A stretch of DNA of 64,000 nucleotides, taken from NCBI RefSeq assembly GCF_900155865.1, contig NZ_LT707006.1:2520577-2584576 (forward strand), in the 5' to 3' direction. Shown piece after piece: positions 51,481 to 60,491 of the stretch. Position 1 is the stretch's first letter. The number at the start of each line of letters is the position of its first letter. The notes under the pieces were generated by a model that was given only the letters and a program-made list of their open reading frames with translations, was not told the origin of the DNA and made no database searches. This DNA is from Bacteroides bouchesdurhonensis. GTDB lineage: Bacteria > Bacteroidota > Bacteroidia > Bacteroidales > Bacteroidaceae. The position numbers and the translations under genes are program-made.

Positions 51481-52098
51481 ATGAAAAAGACAGACTGGAC
51501 CGACAGGATGCTGGCCGCTCTTGTCGAGCTGTATCCGGTAGAAACCACGGCCTATACAGCAGCAGTTCTCAATCTGAGCGAATCGACCGTCAAGCTGAAA
51601 GCCCGTGAGCTTGGACTTGTAAAAATGGCCAAATCCAGATGGATGGAGCGTGCCGACTATATCAGAAACCACTTTCAGGAGTGTTCCTTCTCTGAGATAG
51701 GGAAAGCTCTCGGCATTACCCGGATGAGTGTCGGACGCATAGCCGCTGCACTCGGACTGAAACGCAGCAGTGAAGAGAAACACCAGATTTCCTCACGTAT
51801 CCGTACCCAGATGGTAAAGAGGGAAAGACGGCGTATCGTCTTCGGACTGGAACCGGTCACAGGTATCCGTGTCATCTCAAACAGGGCAAAGGTAAGGGTA
51901 CGCTCAAACTTGAAGTCAAACGGATACATCATCAGTGAGGAACACAACGTGATTTATTATACCGGCACTACGGAACGCAGGGAACGTCTGGAAAGCCGGG
52001 GCATCAGACTGGGACTGCATATCCTTCCGCTTCCGGAGGACAGTTCCGCTCTTTCATCCAACATCATATTACAACAGCCATGCAGTACGGACAGATAG
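51481..52098 (+). CDS. Helix-turn-helix protein of the transfer operon
   Basis: This 205-aa basic protein appears to have two successive helix-turn-helix units: LYPVETTAYTAAVLNLSESTVKLKARELGL (residues about 17-47) and CSFSEIGKALGITRMSVGRIAAALGL (about 67-93). The C-terminal part is of unknown fold. It may regulate the operon or bind oriT, but no named family comes to mind. It starts 3 bp after the DUF3408 stop codon and overlaps the next gene by 19 bp. Confidence 0.7.
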   Translation: MKKTDWTDRMLAALVELYPVETTAYTAAVLNLSESTVKLKARELGLVKMAKSRWMERADYIRNHFQECSFSEIGKALGITRMSVGRIAAALGLKRSSEEKHQISSRIRTQMVKRERRRIVFGLEPVTGIRVISNRAKVRVRSNLKSNGYIISEEHNVIYYTGTTERRERLESRGIRLGLHILPLPEDSSALSSNIILQQPCSTDR

Positions 52099-52514
52099 TA
52101 TTCCTTCTCTTTGTGGCAATGGTATTCTACTATGCGGCAATGATTTTCATGGACTTCCAGAGGACGAAGGCCGCACAGAATGCCGAACAGGACAGCCATA
52201 AAGAAGAGGATATTGACATATCGGAAGAGGCGCGAAGTTTCAGACCGATAAAGATAAACCGGGATGAACCTGAATCAAAAGAAGGAAATCCCCAACAGAA
52301 TAATACGGGGAATCCCGAATCAAATAATGAAAGTAATAATTCTGACGGTACAGAGAAATCTGCATCCAAATCAGAATCTTCCAGACACGTTTACCGAGAG
52401 GCCATCATGACTGACGGCATTCTGGTTGAGAATATCATTCAGGAAATAAACCGGCTGGCAGAGACCGGTACCAGTGACCTCGGTGCCGTTATCTTCAGCT
52501 GTGAGAATGCCTGA
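52080..52514 (+). CDS. TraD-like single-pass membrane protein
   Basis: This 144-aa protein has a membrane helix at the very N terminus (IVFLLFVAMVFYYAAMIFMDF). A long polar, Asn/Glu/Ser-rich linker follows, then a short folded tail (YREAIMTDGILVENIIQEINRLAE). Its place just upstream of the TraE-like gene corresponds to TraD in CTnDOT-type operons, although sequence similarity is not something I can verify. The start overlaps the previous gene by 19 bp. Confidence 0.6.
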   Translation: MQYGQIVFLLFVAMVFYYAAMIFMDFQRTKAAQNAEQDSHKEEDIDISEEARSFRPIKINRDEPESKEGNPQQNNTGNPESNNESNNSDGTEKSASKSESSRHVYREAIMTDGILVENIIQEINRLAETGTSDLGAVIFSCENA

Positions 52515-52580
52515 TATATATACCGTTCCTTTAGTGACATCTGTTTCTTTGGCGATGAAATCATTTAATATTATTCAGAA

Positions 52581-52937
52581 ATGCAGATAATAAAGAAAAG
52601 TGCCCGGAATCTTACGGAGCGTTTCATCGGTTCAAGTTTTGGACAGAAGTGTGTGATGGCGGCCATTGCACTCGTTATTTCCACATCAAATGTAATGGCA
52701 GGAAGCAAGGGAGCAGCAGGTTTTACCAAGGCCACCCAGGAAGTCAGTTCCTATCAGACTCCGGTATCGAACCTGATGAAGGCCATTGCTGCCGTTATCG
52801 TTCTGGTCGGTGCCTTCAACGTCTATTTCAAGATGCAAAACGGAGACCAGGACGTGAAGAAGACCATCATGCTTACCATCGGAGGCTGTATCGCATTCAT
52901 CGCACTTTCGGAAGCTCTTCCGCTGTTCTTCCAGTAA
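52581..52937 (+). CDS. traE: TraE, DUF4134 pilin-like membrane protein
   Basis: This 118-aa protein has the DUF4134 pattern: N-terminal signal-like helix (KCVMAAIALVISTSNVMA), KGAAGFTKATQEVSSY, then two membrane helices (LMKAIAAVIVLVGAFNVYF and TIMLTIGGCIAFIALSEALPLFF). The layout equals VirB2-type pilin subunits of type IV secretion systems. It is followed after 12 bp by TraF, in the usual order. Confidence 0.85.
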   Translation: MQIIKKSARNLTERFIGSSFGQKCVMAAIALVISTSNVMAGSKGAAGFTKATQEVSSYQTPVSNLMKAIAAVIVLVGAFNVYFKMQNGDQDVKKTIMLTIGGCIAFIALSEALPLFFQ

Positions 52938-52949
52938 TCCTTTCCCGAC

Positions 52950-53240
52950 ATGACAATGAATCAGGAAGGATACCCTGTGTTCAAGGGATTGCAGAAACCG
53001 CTGGAGTTTATGGGCATACGCGGCCGTTTCCTCACTCTGGCAGCGGCAGCCATAGGCGTATCATTCGTAGGCTTCATCGGTTTCTCAATCACCTTAGGGA
53101 AGATTGCAGGGTTCATAGCCATGATGGTCATGGCACTGGCGGGACTGATAACCATCTACATCAAGCAGCGTGGAGGACTCCACAACAAGAAAAGGGCAAG
53201 AGGCATCTATATCTACAGAAGCCTTAGAAAAGAACAGTAA
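52950..53240 (+). CDS. traF: TraF, DUF4133 membrane protein
   Basis: This 96-aa protein is of the DUF4133/TraF type, comparable in position to VirB3. The motif FKGLQKPLEFMGIRGRFL near the N terminus is followed by two membrane helices (FLTLAAAAIGVSFVGFIGFS, IAGFIAMMVMALAGLITIYI) and a basic tail. It lies between TraE and the TraG ATPase, as in other Bacteroides ICEs, and anchors the ATPase to the membrane in related systems. Confidence 0.85.
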   Translation: MTMNQEGYPVFKGLQKPLEFMGIRGRFLTLAAAAIGVSFVGFIGFSITLGKIAGFIAMMVMALAGLITIYIKQRGGLHNKKRARGIYIYRSLRKEQ

Positions 53241-53255
53241 ATCACTTTATACAGT

Positions 53256-56090
53256 ATGGCACACAAAAGGAAAAGAATTTTTGACGGACTCTATGCACAA
53301 CTGGAGGAGACGGACGGCAATGTCGTGCTGTTCTCGGCCAGAGGTGAGCCGTCCGTTATCTTCGAAATAACCAATCCGGTCCAGCAGCTCTGTACGGATG
53401 CGCAGCAGTACATGCTGTTTCATGACGTGCTATCCAATATTCTTCAGACCATCGGTGAGGGATATGCACTGCAGAAGCAGGATATTATGTGCAGACAGGC
53501 ATATCATCATGACGTGCCGGATGATGCGGAGTTCCTGACAAGGAGCTATTTCAGGTACTTCGAGGGAAGGGAGTTCACAGAGATAAGGACTTTTCTTATC
53601 CTCACCCAGGAGGCCCAGAGAAGCCAGTTCATCCAGTATGACCCGAAGAGATGGCTCGATTTCCATTCCAAGGTATCAAAGACGGATGATATTCTGACGG
53701 AGAAGCATATCCGGCACAGGAAGCTCGGCAAGGAGGAAGTCAGCGAGTACTGCCACCGTTTCATGGCATTCCAGTTCCGGCACGGACCGTTCTCGATGAC
53801 CAACTTCAAGGCTTCGGACGAATATCTCAGGACAGGTGACCGGATTATCCGTTCCTATCCGCTGGTGGATATTGACGAGATTAATCTGCCTTCCATGATA
53901 AAGCCGTACACGCAGATGAACATCAACGGCTACGGTATCGCAACCGACCTGCTTTCTTTCCTTACCGGCGTCCCCTACTCGGACTGTGTGGTGTTCAATC
54001 AGGTCATTCAGATACCGGGACAGAGGAAGCTGCTGCGCAAGCTCCAGGCCAAGGCGAAGCGTCACGGTTCCATGCCGGACCCGAGCAACCGTATTGCAAA
54101 GGCCGACATTGAGGAAGTGCTGGACAGGTTGGCCGTTGACAGTACCATGCTTGTGTACTGCAACTTCAACATTCTGGTGAGTTGTCCGCCTGACAAGGTT
54201 ACTCCGGTAACTTCCTTTCTGGAGACAAAACTGTACGAGTGCGGCATCATGCCGTCAAGGACAGCCTACAACCAGCTGGAGCTTTTCATGGACAGTTTTC
54301 CCGGTAACGGCTATGCCTTCAATCCGGACTATGACCTGTTCCTGACACTTTCGGATGCTGCCCTGTGCTTTTTCTTCAAGGAGCATCTGAAGGAGTCTGA
54401 GGATACACCGCTGACCACATACTACACCGACCGTCAGGGACTGCCTGTCTGTATCGACATTACCGGCAAGGAAGGCAAAAGGAAAATGACGGACAATGCC
54501 AATTTCTTCTGTATCGGTCCTTCAGGTTCCGGAAAGTCCTTCCACATGAACAGTGTGGTACGTCAGCTTCTGGAACAGAATACGGATGTGGTCATGGTGG
54601 ATACGGGCGATTCCTACGAAGGCATATGCGGATATTACAAGGGTACATACATAGCCTACTCGAAGGAGAAGCCCATTTCCATGAATCCCTTCAAGGTCAC
54701 GAAAGAGGAATATGAGCTTAATTTCGGTGAGAAGAAGAACTTCCTCAAATCGCTGATATTCCTGATATTCAAGGGTAACGCATTTCCAACAAAGATTGAG
54801 GACATGCTGATAAACCAGACCATCGTGGAGTATTACGAAGCCTATTTCAATCCGTTTGAAGGATTCAGCGACAGTGAGCGTGAGGCACTGAGACAGAAAC
54901 TGCTGGTCGCCGCCAAGATGGAGGATGACTATGAACAGTACACGCACAGCATGGAGGACATCGACAGGCAGATAAATACGGAAGAGGTTCAGGAGAAGGC
55001 TGAAAGCCGTGCCCTGCTGCTGCCTTCCGAAGTACGCCGTCTGAAGCTGATCCGACAGTGCCGCTCACTGACTGCTCTGATAAATGATGAAGCGGCCACA
55101 GAATCGGAAAAGGAACGTGCACTTACTATCATAGAAAAATATAAGAGGGAACTTTATAACAATTCCATGCTGATTAAGATAGACAGGCAGATTGACCACA
55201 TGGAGGAACAGAAGCGCAGGCTGAAGGTTCAGGAACTCTCGTTCAATTCCTATTATGAGTTTGCCCTGGAACGCATACCGCAGATTACACAGCTGGAGAA
55301 AATCAGTTTCAATATACATGACTTTGCGGCCATACTGAAACAGTTCTACCGTGGCGGCGAGCTGGAGATGACGCTGAACTCCGACCTGGACATCAACCTG
55401 TTTGACGAGCGTTTCATTGTATTCGAGATTGACAAGATAAAGGATGATCCGGTGCTATTCCCGATTGTGGTACTGATTATCATGGACGTGTTCCTGCAGA
55501 AGATGCGTATCAAAAAGGGACGGAAGGCTCTTATCATTGAAGAGGCATGGAAGGCAATTGCTTCACCTACCATGGCGGAATATATAAAGTATTTGTATAA
55601 GACCGTCCGGAAGTTCCACGGAATAGCCGGTGTGGTCACACAGGAACTTAATGACGTGATTGATTCCCCTATTGTGAAGGAGGCCATCATCAACAACTCG
55701 GATGTGAAGATTCTGCTTGACCAGACCAAGTTCAAGGACAGGTATGAGGATATTGCAGCCATTCTGGGACTCACTGACATACAGCGTCAGCAGATATTCA
55801 CCATCAATGCGCTGAACAACCACGAGGGAAGAAGCTACTTCAAGGAGGTGTGGATTTGCCGGGGACAGCACTCGGATGTGTACGGCGTGGAGGAAGCACC
55901 TGAATGCTACTGGGCATATACTACAGAACGTACCGAAAAGGAGGCACTGAAGATTTATCTTGCCCGGTACGGTACGCTGCAGGAGGCCATCACCCGTATC
56001 GAGGAAGACCGCAAGGCGGACGGAGGGCTTCTGTATCTGGAGTTTGCAAGAAAAGTCAACCAACATCAAAAAGTTATGTCACTATGGTAA
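53256..56090 (+). CDS. traG: TraG, VirB4-like conjugation ATPase
   Basis: This 944-aa ATPase powers the mating channel. The N-terminal ~400 residues form the VirB4-type membrane-associated domain. Walker A is CIGPSGSGKSFHM near residue 422, DTGDSYEGICG follows near 450, and Walker B is ALIIEEAWKAI near residue 758, followed by VTQELNDVIDSPI. A coiled-coil insertion spans about residues 560-680. All landmarks of a functional enzyme are present. It overlaps the next gene by 7 bp. Confidence 0.93.
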   Translation: MAHKRKRIFDGLYAQLEETDGNVVLFSARGEPSVIFEITNPVQQLCTDAQQYMLFHDVLSNILQTIGEGYALQKQDIMCRQAYHHDVPDDAEFLTRSYFRYFEGREFTEIRTFLILTQEAQRSQFIQYDPKRWLDFHSKVSKTDDILTEKHIRHRKLGKEEVSEYCHRFMAFQFRHGPFSMTNFKASDEYLRTGDRIIRSYPLVDIDEINLPSMIKPYTQMNINGYGIATDLLSFLTGVPYSDCVVFNQVIQIPGQRKLLRKLQAKAKRHGSMPDPSNRIAKADIEEVLDRLAVDSTMLVYCNFNILVSCPPDKVTPVTSFLETKLYECGIMPSRTAYNQLELFMDSFPGNGYAFNPDYDLFLTLSDAALCFFFKEHLKESEDTPLTTYYTDRQGLPVCIDITGKEGKRKMTDNANFFCIGPSGSGKSFHMNSVVRQLLEQNTDVVMVDTGDSYEGICGYYKGTYIAYSKEKPISMNPFKVTKEEYELNFGEKKNFLKSLIFLIFKGNAFPTKIEDMLINQTIVEYYEAYFNPFEGFSDSEREALRQKLLVAAKMEDDYEQYTHSMEDIDRQINTEEVQEKAESRALLLPSEVRRLKLIRQCRSLTALINDEAATESEKERALTIIEKYKRELYNNSMLIKIDRQIDHMEEQKRRLKVQELSFNSYYEFALERIPQITQLEKISFNIHDFAAILKQFYRGGELEMTLNSDLDINLFDERFIVFEIDKIKDDPVLFPIVVLIIMDVFLQKMRIKKGRKALIIEEAWKAIASPTMAEYIKYLYKTVRKFHGIAGVVTQELNDVIDSPIVKEAIINNSDVKILLDQTKFKDRYEDIAAILGLTDIQRQQIFTINALNNHEGRSYFKEVWICRGQHSDVYGVEEAPECYWAYTTERTEKEALKIYLARYGTLQEAITRIEEDRKADGGLLYLEFARKVNQHQKVMSLW

Positions 56091-56824
56091 AATTCAGATT
56101 CATGCTGATTGCGGTACTGCTTGTATCGGCATCAGCCAATATGTCTGCTGCCTGGAGAATCGTATTCGACCGTAACTGCCTGAAGATTGTCATGGCCAAT
56201 ACCGCTTCACAGAAACTTATCGAGGAGCAGCACAACCAGCGTGTGGATACCATCGCCGCCAAGAAACAGAAGGTGGAACTCTATACGGTAAGCATGGCTA
56301 CCATGAAGGAGCTCTACAAGTTGAGCATGGAGAACATATCCGGTTTCGGAACTGAAAGTCTTTATTACAAGGAAATAGGTCTGTGCGCTTTGGATATTCT
56401 GCGAAATGTTCCGGTACTTGTCAGCACGGTAAACAAGGCCAGATTTTCAAACAGGCTGCTCTGTCTGAACGAGCTCGGCAACCTTGTAGCGGAAACACAG
56501 CAGCTGGTCGGCAACTTCGTCAATATCGTGAACAATGCCAGGATTCCCAATCCGTTGCAGGGACAGGCAACTGCAGAAAAAAAGGATGACGGCTACAATC
56601 TGCTTGACAGGTATGAAAGGCTGACACTGGCCAACAGTATCTATACTGACCTGAACAGGATACGCTACAAGGTGGAAGGGATGGTTCTGATGGCACAGTA
56701 TGCCACTGCAAACGACCTCTTCTTTGCCATAGATCCTGAAGGATGGGCAAATGTGGTGACCATGAAGAATCATGTGGGAAATCTTGTACAGGACTGGAAC
56801 GGACTGGTGGCTTCAAATTATTAA
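56084..56824 (+). CDS. Exported helical transfer protein
   Basis: The start at 56084 (MVKFRFMLIAVLLVSASANMSAAW) gives 246 aa with a clear signal peptide. The upstream extension is inside traG. The mature protein is mostly helical (IEEQHNQRVDTIAAKKQKVELY, LVAETQQLVGNFVNIVNNA), similar in style to VirB5-like proteins. It stands where CTnDOT-type operons have TraI (DUF4141), but I cannot confirm homology. The next gene starts after 19 bp. Confidence 0.7.
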   Translation: MVKFRFMLIAVLLVSASANMSAAWRIVFDRNCLKIVMANTASQKLIEEQHNQRVDTIAAKKQKVELYTVSMATMKELYKLSMENISGFGTESLYYKEIGLCALDILRNVPVLVSTVNKARFSNRLLCLNELGNLVAETQQLVGNFVNIVNNARIPNPLQGQATAEKKDDGYNLLDRYERLTLANSIYTDLNRIRYKVEGMVLMAQYATANDLFFAIDPEGWANVVTMKNHVGNLVQDWNGLVASNY

Positions 56825-56843
56825 CCTTTCATATATCTCTGTC

Positions 56844-57539
56844 ATGAAACTCAGGAATATAAGTATCATATCAGCCGGTATTATAATGCTGTTGCTGCCT
56901 GTAAAGGCTTCCGCTTTCATAATACCCAAAGACCTGCCGACCATCGAAGCACTCATTGCCCTGCACAAGGCCATAAAGAAGGACGAGGACAAGGCTCTGA
57001 CAAGAGTGGCCACAAGCTATGGCGAGCAGTCGCTCATTGAAAAGGGTGCGGAAAAGTTCAATGATGTCCGTACCACTCTGGATACAAGGCTGAACAATGC
57101 CTATTCGTACCTGGTACTGGCCGGTGCCATTTCTTCAACGGCCAACTCACTGTATCAGCTGGTAACGGAATACAAGGACTTTACCGGTAATACTTTCAGT
57201 CATGTATTAAAGAAGCCTTTCGTGGCCTGGTATTATGCAGATGCCAACGTGGCAATATCAAGGGAGATACAGCACTGCTACAGACTGTATGCATCCGTAG
57301 CCGCTTCGGGTATAAACCTGATGAAGGCCTCCATGGATGAAAAACTGAATCTGGTAATGACACTGAAGGCTTCCATCGACAGGGCAAGGTACATAATAGA
57401 CAATGCTAATCTGTATTGTTTCCTTATCACGGACTGCGGATGGAAGCCGGACTATATCTGGGAGATACTGAACTCCAATGTGAAGAATGAGATAGCTGAG
57501 CGTGTAATCAATAAATGGAATCAGGGTTATGCAGGTTAG
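56844..57539 (+). CDS. Exported helical transfer protein
   Basis: This 231-aa protein starts at 56844 (MKLRNISIISAGIIMLLLPVKASAF), with a cleavable signal peptide. The mature part is helical (TIEALIALHKAIKKDEDKALTRVA; YSYLVLAGAISSTANSLYQL). It may be a paralogue or partner of the preceding exported protein. No family is recognised. It overlaps the next gene by 11 bp, so the three exported proteins (56084-58215) are probably made together. Confidence 0.7.
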   Translation: MKLRNISIISAGIIMLLLPVKASAFIIPKDLPTIEALIALHKAIKKDEDKALTRVATSYGEQSLIEKGAEKFNDVRTTLDTRLNNAYSYLVLAGAISSTANSLYQLVTEYKDFTGNTFSHVLKKPFVAWYYADANVAISREIQHCYRLYASVAASGINLMKASMDEKLNLVMTLKASIDRARYIIDNANLYCFLITDCGWKPDYIWEILNSNVKNEIAERVINKWNQGYAG

Positions 57540-58215
57540 AAGAATATTTACAATAATCATGTGTCTGGCAGTATCATGTATCATATTTACATCCAATGCC
57601 CAAAGCATAGTCAGTGACAGTGAAAAGCAGAAGCAGTGGAAGTCTATGGAAAACGGTCCGTGGGATTTTGCTCCTGACTGGTATTACTTTTTCCTGCATA
57701 AGAAATACTCAGGTGCGGAAATGTACTGGAAATGGGACTGGTTCAACTCTGGATTCCGTGTCCGTTTCAAGGAACCAAAGTCTGATGTGAAGCGTATCAT
57801 GCCGGTGCGTGTAACTGCCGAAGAGACGCAGAGGCAGAAAATCAAAAAAGTGGAGAGTGAGCGCAAATATATCGAGGAACTGTATAAGGAAGAACTGGCA
57901 AGGGAGGCTGACAGAAATGTTGACCTGATGTATGCCACTTACAAGGACGAGTTCAACCGTATGCAGGACTGTATTACGTACGGACTGCTCTATTGTATGC
58001 AAAAGAGTGACGGCAAGCTCCGCTATCAGGTGGACGAGCTGAGCCGCCAGAATGAAATACTCTGTGCGGATATAGCCTATATACACAAAACCGGTGTCGG
58101 CTATGGGCTGGAGAATGCCAAGCGGCAGAAGGCATACGAGGAAGCCAAATCTAGGATGGCAGAACTGGTCAACAGGACTGCACACCTTTGTGCCGTTGCC
58201 GCTACACATTATTGA
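57529..58215 (+). CDS. Exported transfer protein (DUF5045-like)
   Basis: This 228-aa protein has a signal peptide (IFTIIMCLAVSCIIFTSNAQS). An aromatic-rich N-terminal domain (DFAPDWYYFFLHKKYSGAEMYWKWDWFNSGFRVRF) is followed by a long coiled region (KIKKVESERKYIEELYKEEL). The W/Y-rich pattern recalls DUF5045 proteins of Bacteroides conjugative elements, a tentative assignment. It is the last of three exported proteins before TraJ and probably acts in the periplasm on the channel. Confidence 0.65.
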   Translation: MQVRRIFTIIMCLAVSCIIFTSNAQSIVSDSEKQKQWKSMENGPWDFAPDWYYFFLHKKYSGAEMYWKWDWFNSGFRVRFKEPKSDVKRIMPVRVTAEETQRQKIKKVESERKYIEELYKEELAREADRNVDLMYATYKDEFNRMQDCITYGLLYCMQKSDGKLRYQVDELSRQNEILCADIAYIHKTGVGYGLENAKRQKAYEEAKSRMAELVNRTAHLCAVAATHY

Positions 58216-58247
58216 AAAAGAAGTAAAAACAAATAATATTTTAAAAT

Positions 58248-59375
58248 ATGGATTTATTGTTTATTCCGCTGACAATAGGACTTCCAGCCATTGACGAAAG
58301 TCTGGAAAAGCTGCTGACGGCCATGGAGACATTTCCCAATGTGGCCGTTCTCGGTGATGCCGTTTCAATGGCAAAGGCTCTCGGTCTGTGCCTGGCCCTG
58401 TGTGTCGGTTCATACGAATGCTGGATGATGATGCTCGGAAGGCGTGGTATGGATGTCATGAAGCTGTTGCGCATCATCGGCATTTCCCTGTGTATTTCAT
58501 CCTCTTCATGGATATGCTCGGCTCTGCAGGTTCCGGGAAAGAGTCTGGAGTCCGCTACATGGGCTATGGCAAAGGCAAAGAACAAGGAAGTGGCGGCCTT
58601 CGAGCTGAAGGTGGCACAGAAACAGAGTGAATATCTTGACAGGCTGAGAACCGTGCAGGACTCCATTGCCACGGCAAAGCAGGTGGCCGAAATCGGTCAG
58701 GATGCTGCATGGTGGGACAAGCTGATATATAATGTGGAAAATCTGGGCTCGACCATCAACAACTACGCACAGAGGGCTGCCGTGGCGGCTGAGACGAAGG
58801 TCAGTGAATGGATAAACGATGTCATACGCTTTGTCGGAGAACTGATTTTCCAGATGTCGTATTACGGGATGCTCGTGGCACAGAGGATTTTCATGGCCAT
58901 CATGATGATATTCTGTCCGATCATGTTTGCCCTCTCGCTGGCACCGCCATGGAACTCGGCCTGGAGCCAGTGGATGTCAAAGTTCCTTTCCCTATCGTTA
59001 TGGGGATTCGTGACCTATATGTGTATCTATTATATAGACTTCATCCTTCTTTATAACCTGCAGCAGGATCTGGTGGCATATGACCATCTGCTGCACGGCT
59101 CGGTAAACTCCTGGGAACAGATCGGCGCACTGGGACTGCAGGGAATAGGCTCCAACTGTATGTATGCCATGGGTATGCTCGTGGGTGCCTATATCATACG
59201 CTTCGTTCCTGAAGTGGCTTCGTGGCTGATTCCGGGAGGTGTAAGTTCAGGTACAGGTTCCGTTGCCGGTTCGGCTGCAATGGGCATCACTTCGGCTGCA
59301 GGTGGTATGGCCGGAAGTATGGCAGGTTCTGCCATGAAAGGAACGGGTTCAGCTGTCAGGTCATTGGTCAAATAA
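58248..59375 (+). CDS. traJ: TraJ, TrbL/VirB6-like polytopic membrane protein
   Basis: This 375-aa inner-membrane protein has several hydrophobic helices between residues 40 and 330 (LGLCLALCVGSYECWMMMLG, MLVAQRIFMAIMMIFCPIMFALSL, LWGFVTYMCIYYIDFILLY). The C terminus is glycine/alanine/serine-rich (GSVAGSAAMGITSAAGG). The FCPIMFALSLAPPWNSAWSQW stretch resembles TraJ of Bacteroides ICEs. VirB6-like proteins form the inner-membrane pore. The next gene, TraK, follows at 18 bp. Confidence 0.87.
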   Translation: MDLLFIPLTIGLPAIDESLEKLLTAMETFPNVAVLGDAVSMAKALGLCLALCVGSYECWMMMLGRRGMDVMKLLRIIGISLCISSSSWICSALQVPGKSLESATWAMAKAKNKEVAAFELKVAQKQSEYLDRLRTVQDSIATAKQVAEIGQDAAWWDKLIYNVENLGSTINNYAQRAAVAAETKVSEWINDVIRFVGELIFQMSYYGMLVAQRIFMAIMMIFCPIMFALSLAPPWNSAWSQWMSKFLSLSLWGFVTYMCIYYIDFILLYNLQQDLVAYDHLLHGSVNSWEQIGALGLQGIGSNCMYAMGMLVGAYIIRFVPEVASWLIPGGVSSGTGSVAGSAAMGITSAAGGMAGSMAGSAMKGTGSAVRSLVK

Positions 59376-59393
59376 CTTAAAATATTTCATTAT

Positions 59394-59990
59394 ATGCTTA
59401 TCGAATCACTTGCACAGAAAACCAGACTGGCCATGATTACGGTTTTTGCGGTAATAGTAGGATGCACCGTCATCTGTGCCTTTACAGTCTGGTGCTGCAT
59501 TTCCCTGGTCAATGAGGAAAGGCAGCAGATTTATGTACTTGACGGGGACATCCCGTTTCTTGCCGAGCGTGCACGGCTGGAAGCCAACTTCACAATGGAG
59601 GCCAAGGCGCACATACAGCTGTTCCACCAGTATTTCTTCAATCTGCCGCCCGACAACGACTATATCAAATGGACGGTAGGGAAAGCAATGTATATGGCTG
59701 ACGGGACTGCACTGAAACAGAAACAGGCCATGGACGAGAACGGTTTCTACTCGGACATCATTTCCTCTTCGGCTGTCTGCACCATCATGTGTGACTCCAT
59801 TCAGTTTGACGAACATGAACGGAAGTTTACCTATTATGGTACGCAGCTTATCAAGCGCAGGACCAGGGACATCAGACGCTCGATGGTGACAACAGGTTAC
59901 ATCGAGTCCGTACCGAGGACAAGGAACAATCCGCACGGTCTGCTCATTACAGGCTGGAGGACTCTTGAAAACAGGGATTTGGACTATTGA
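59394..59990 (+). CDS. traK: TraK, VirB8-like inner membrane protein
   Basis: This 198-aa protein has one N-terminal membrane helix (MITVFAVIVGCTVICAFTVWCC) and a periplasmic domain with the TraK-like pattern VYVLDGDIPFLA-type start and NFTMEAKAHIQLFHQYFFNLPPDNDYIKW. The end (RRSMVTTGYIESVPRTRNNPHGLLITGW) also fits the TraK family. VirB8-type proteins nucleate assembly of the secretion channel. Confidence 0.87.
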   Translation: MLIESLAQKTRLAMITVFAVIVGCTVICAFTVWCCISLVNEERQQIYVLDGDIPFLAERARLEANFTMEAKAHIQLFHQYFFNLPPDNDYIKWTVGKAMYMADGTALKQKQAMDENGFYSDIISSSAVCTIMCDSIQFDEHERKFTYYGTQLIKRRTRDIRRSMVTTGYIESVPRTRNNPHGLLITGWRTLENRDLDY

Positions 59991-60002
59991 TATGCTGACA
60001 TT

Positions 60003-60491
60003 ATGAAATCATTCAGAAAAAAGATACAGGAAAGCCGTCTGAAAACGCATCTGCTTGTCAGGTCGTGGCTGCAGCCCAAGCTGGGTGCCATCGGTACAAG
60101 ATACCGTCTGTCCGCAAGAATCAGACTGGCCAACAGATGGGCAGCAAAGCATCCGAAAGCGACATTCGCTGGTGTGGCAGGGACACTGCTTCTGCTACTT
60201 GTCAGTACCGTTGCCATAGATTCGGGCAACGGGAAACAGAGTGAACCGGATGTCAGTTCGATTGCCGGTATGGAGCCGGTGTTTCATGGATTCCGTACCA
60301 TCCAGGCAAACAAGGACATTCACCGCAGTGTATTGACGGACATGACGGTGAAGGGACAGTTACTGCGTCATGAACTGGACTCCATGATTGCCATACCGGT
60401 TAAGAGCCGTGAGGATTCCTTGCGGATCATCCTCAAATACCGGCAGCTGGAAAATATAGTCAAATCCATTAAAAACAATGATAACCCATGA
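60003..60491 (+). CDS. TraL-like small membrane protein
   Basis: This 162-aa protein has a strongly basic N-terminal region, a membrane helix (ATFAGVAGTLLLLLVSTVAI, residues about 57-76) and a periplasmic C-terminal helix region. It lies where TraL is expected, between TraK and TraM, but I recognise it only by position. Its stop overlaps the TraM start by 4 bp (ATGA). Confidence 0.7.
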   Translation: MKSFRKKIQESRLKTHLLVRSWLQPKLGAIGTRYRLSARIRLANRWAAKHPKATFAGVAGTLLLLLVSTVAIDSGNGKQSEPDVSSIAGMEPVFHGFRTIQANKDIHRSVLTDMTVKGQLLRHELDSMIAIPVKSREDSLRIILKYRQLENIVKSIKNNDNP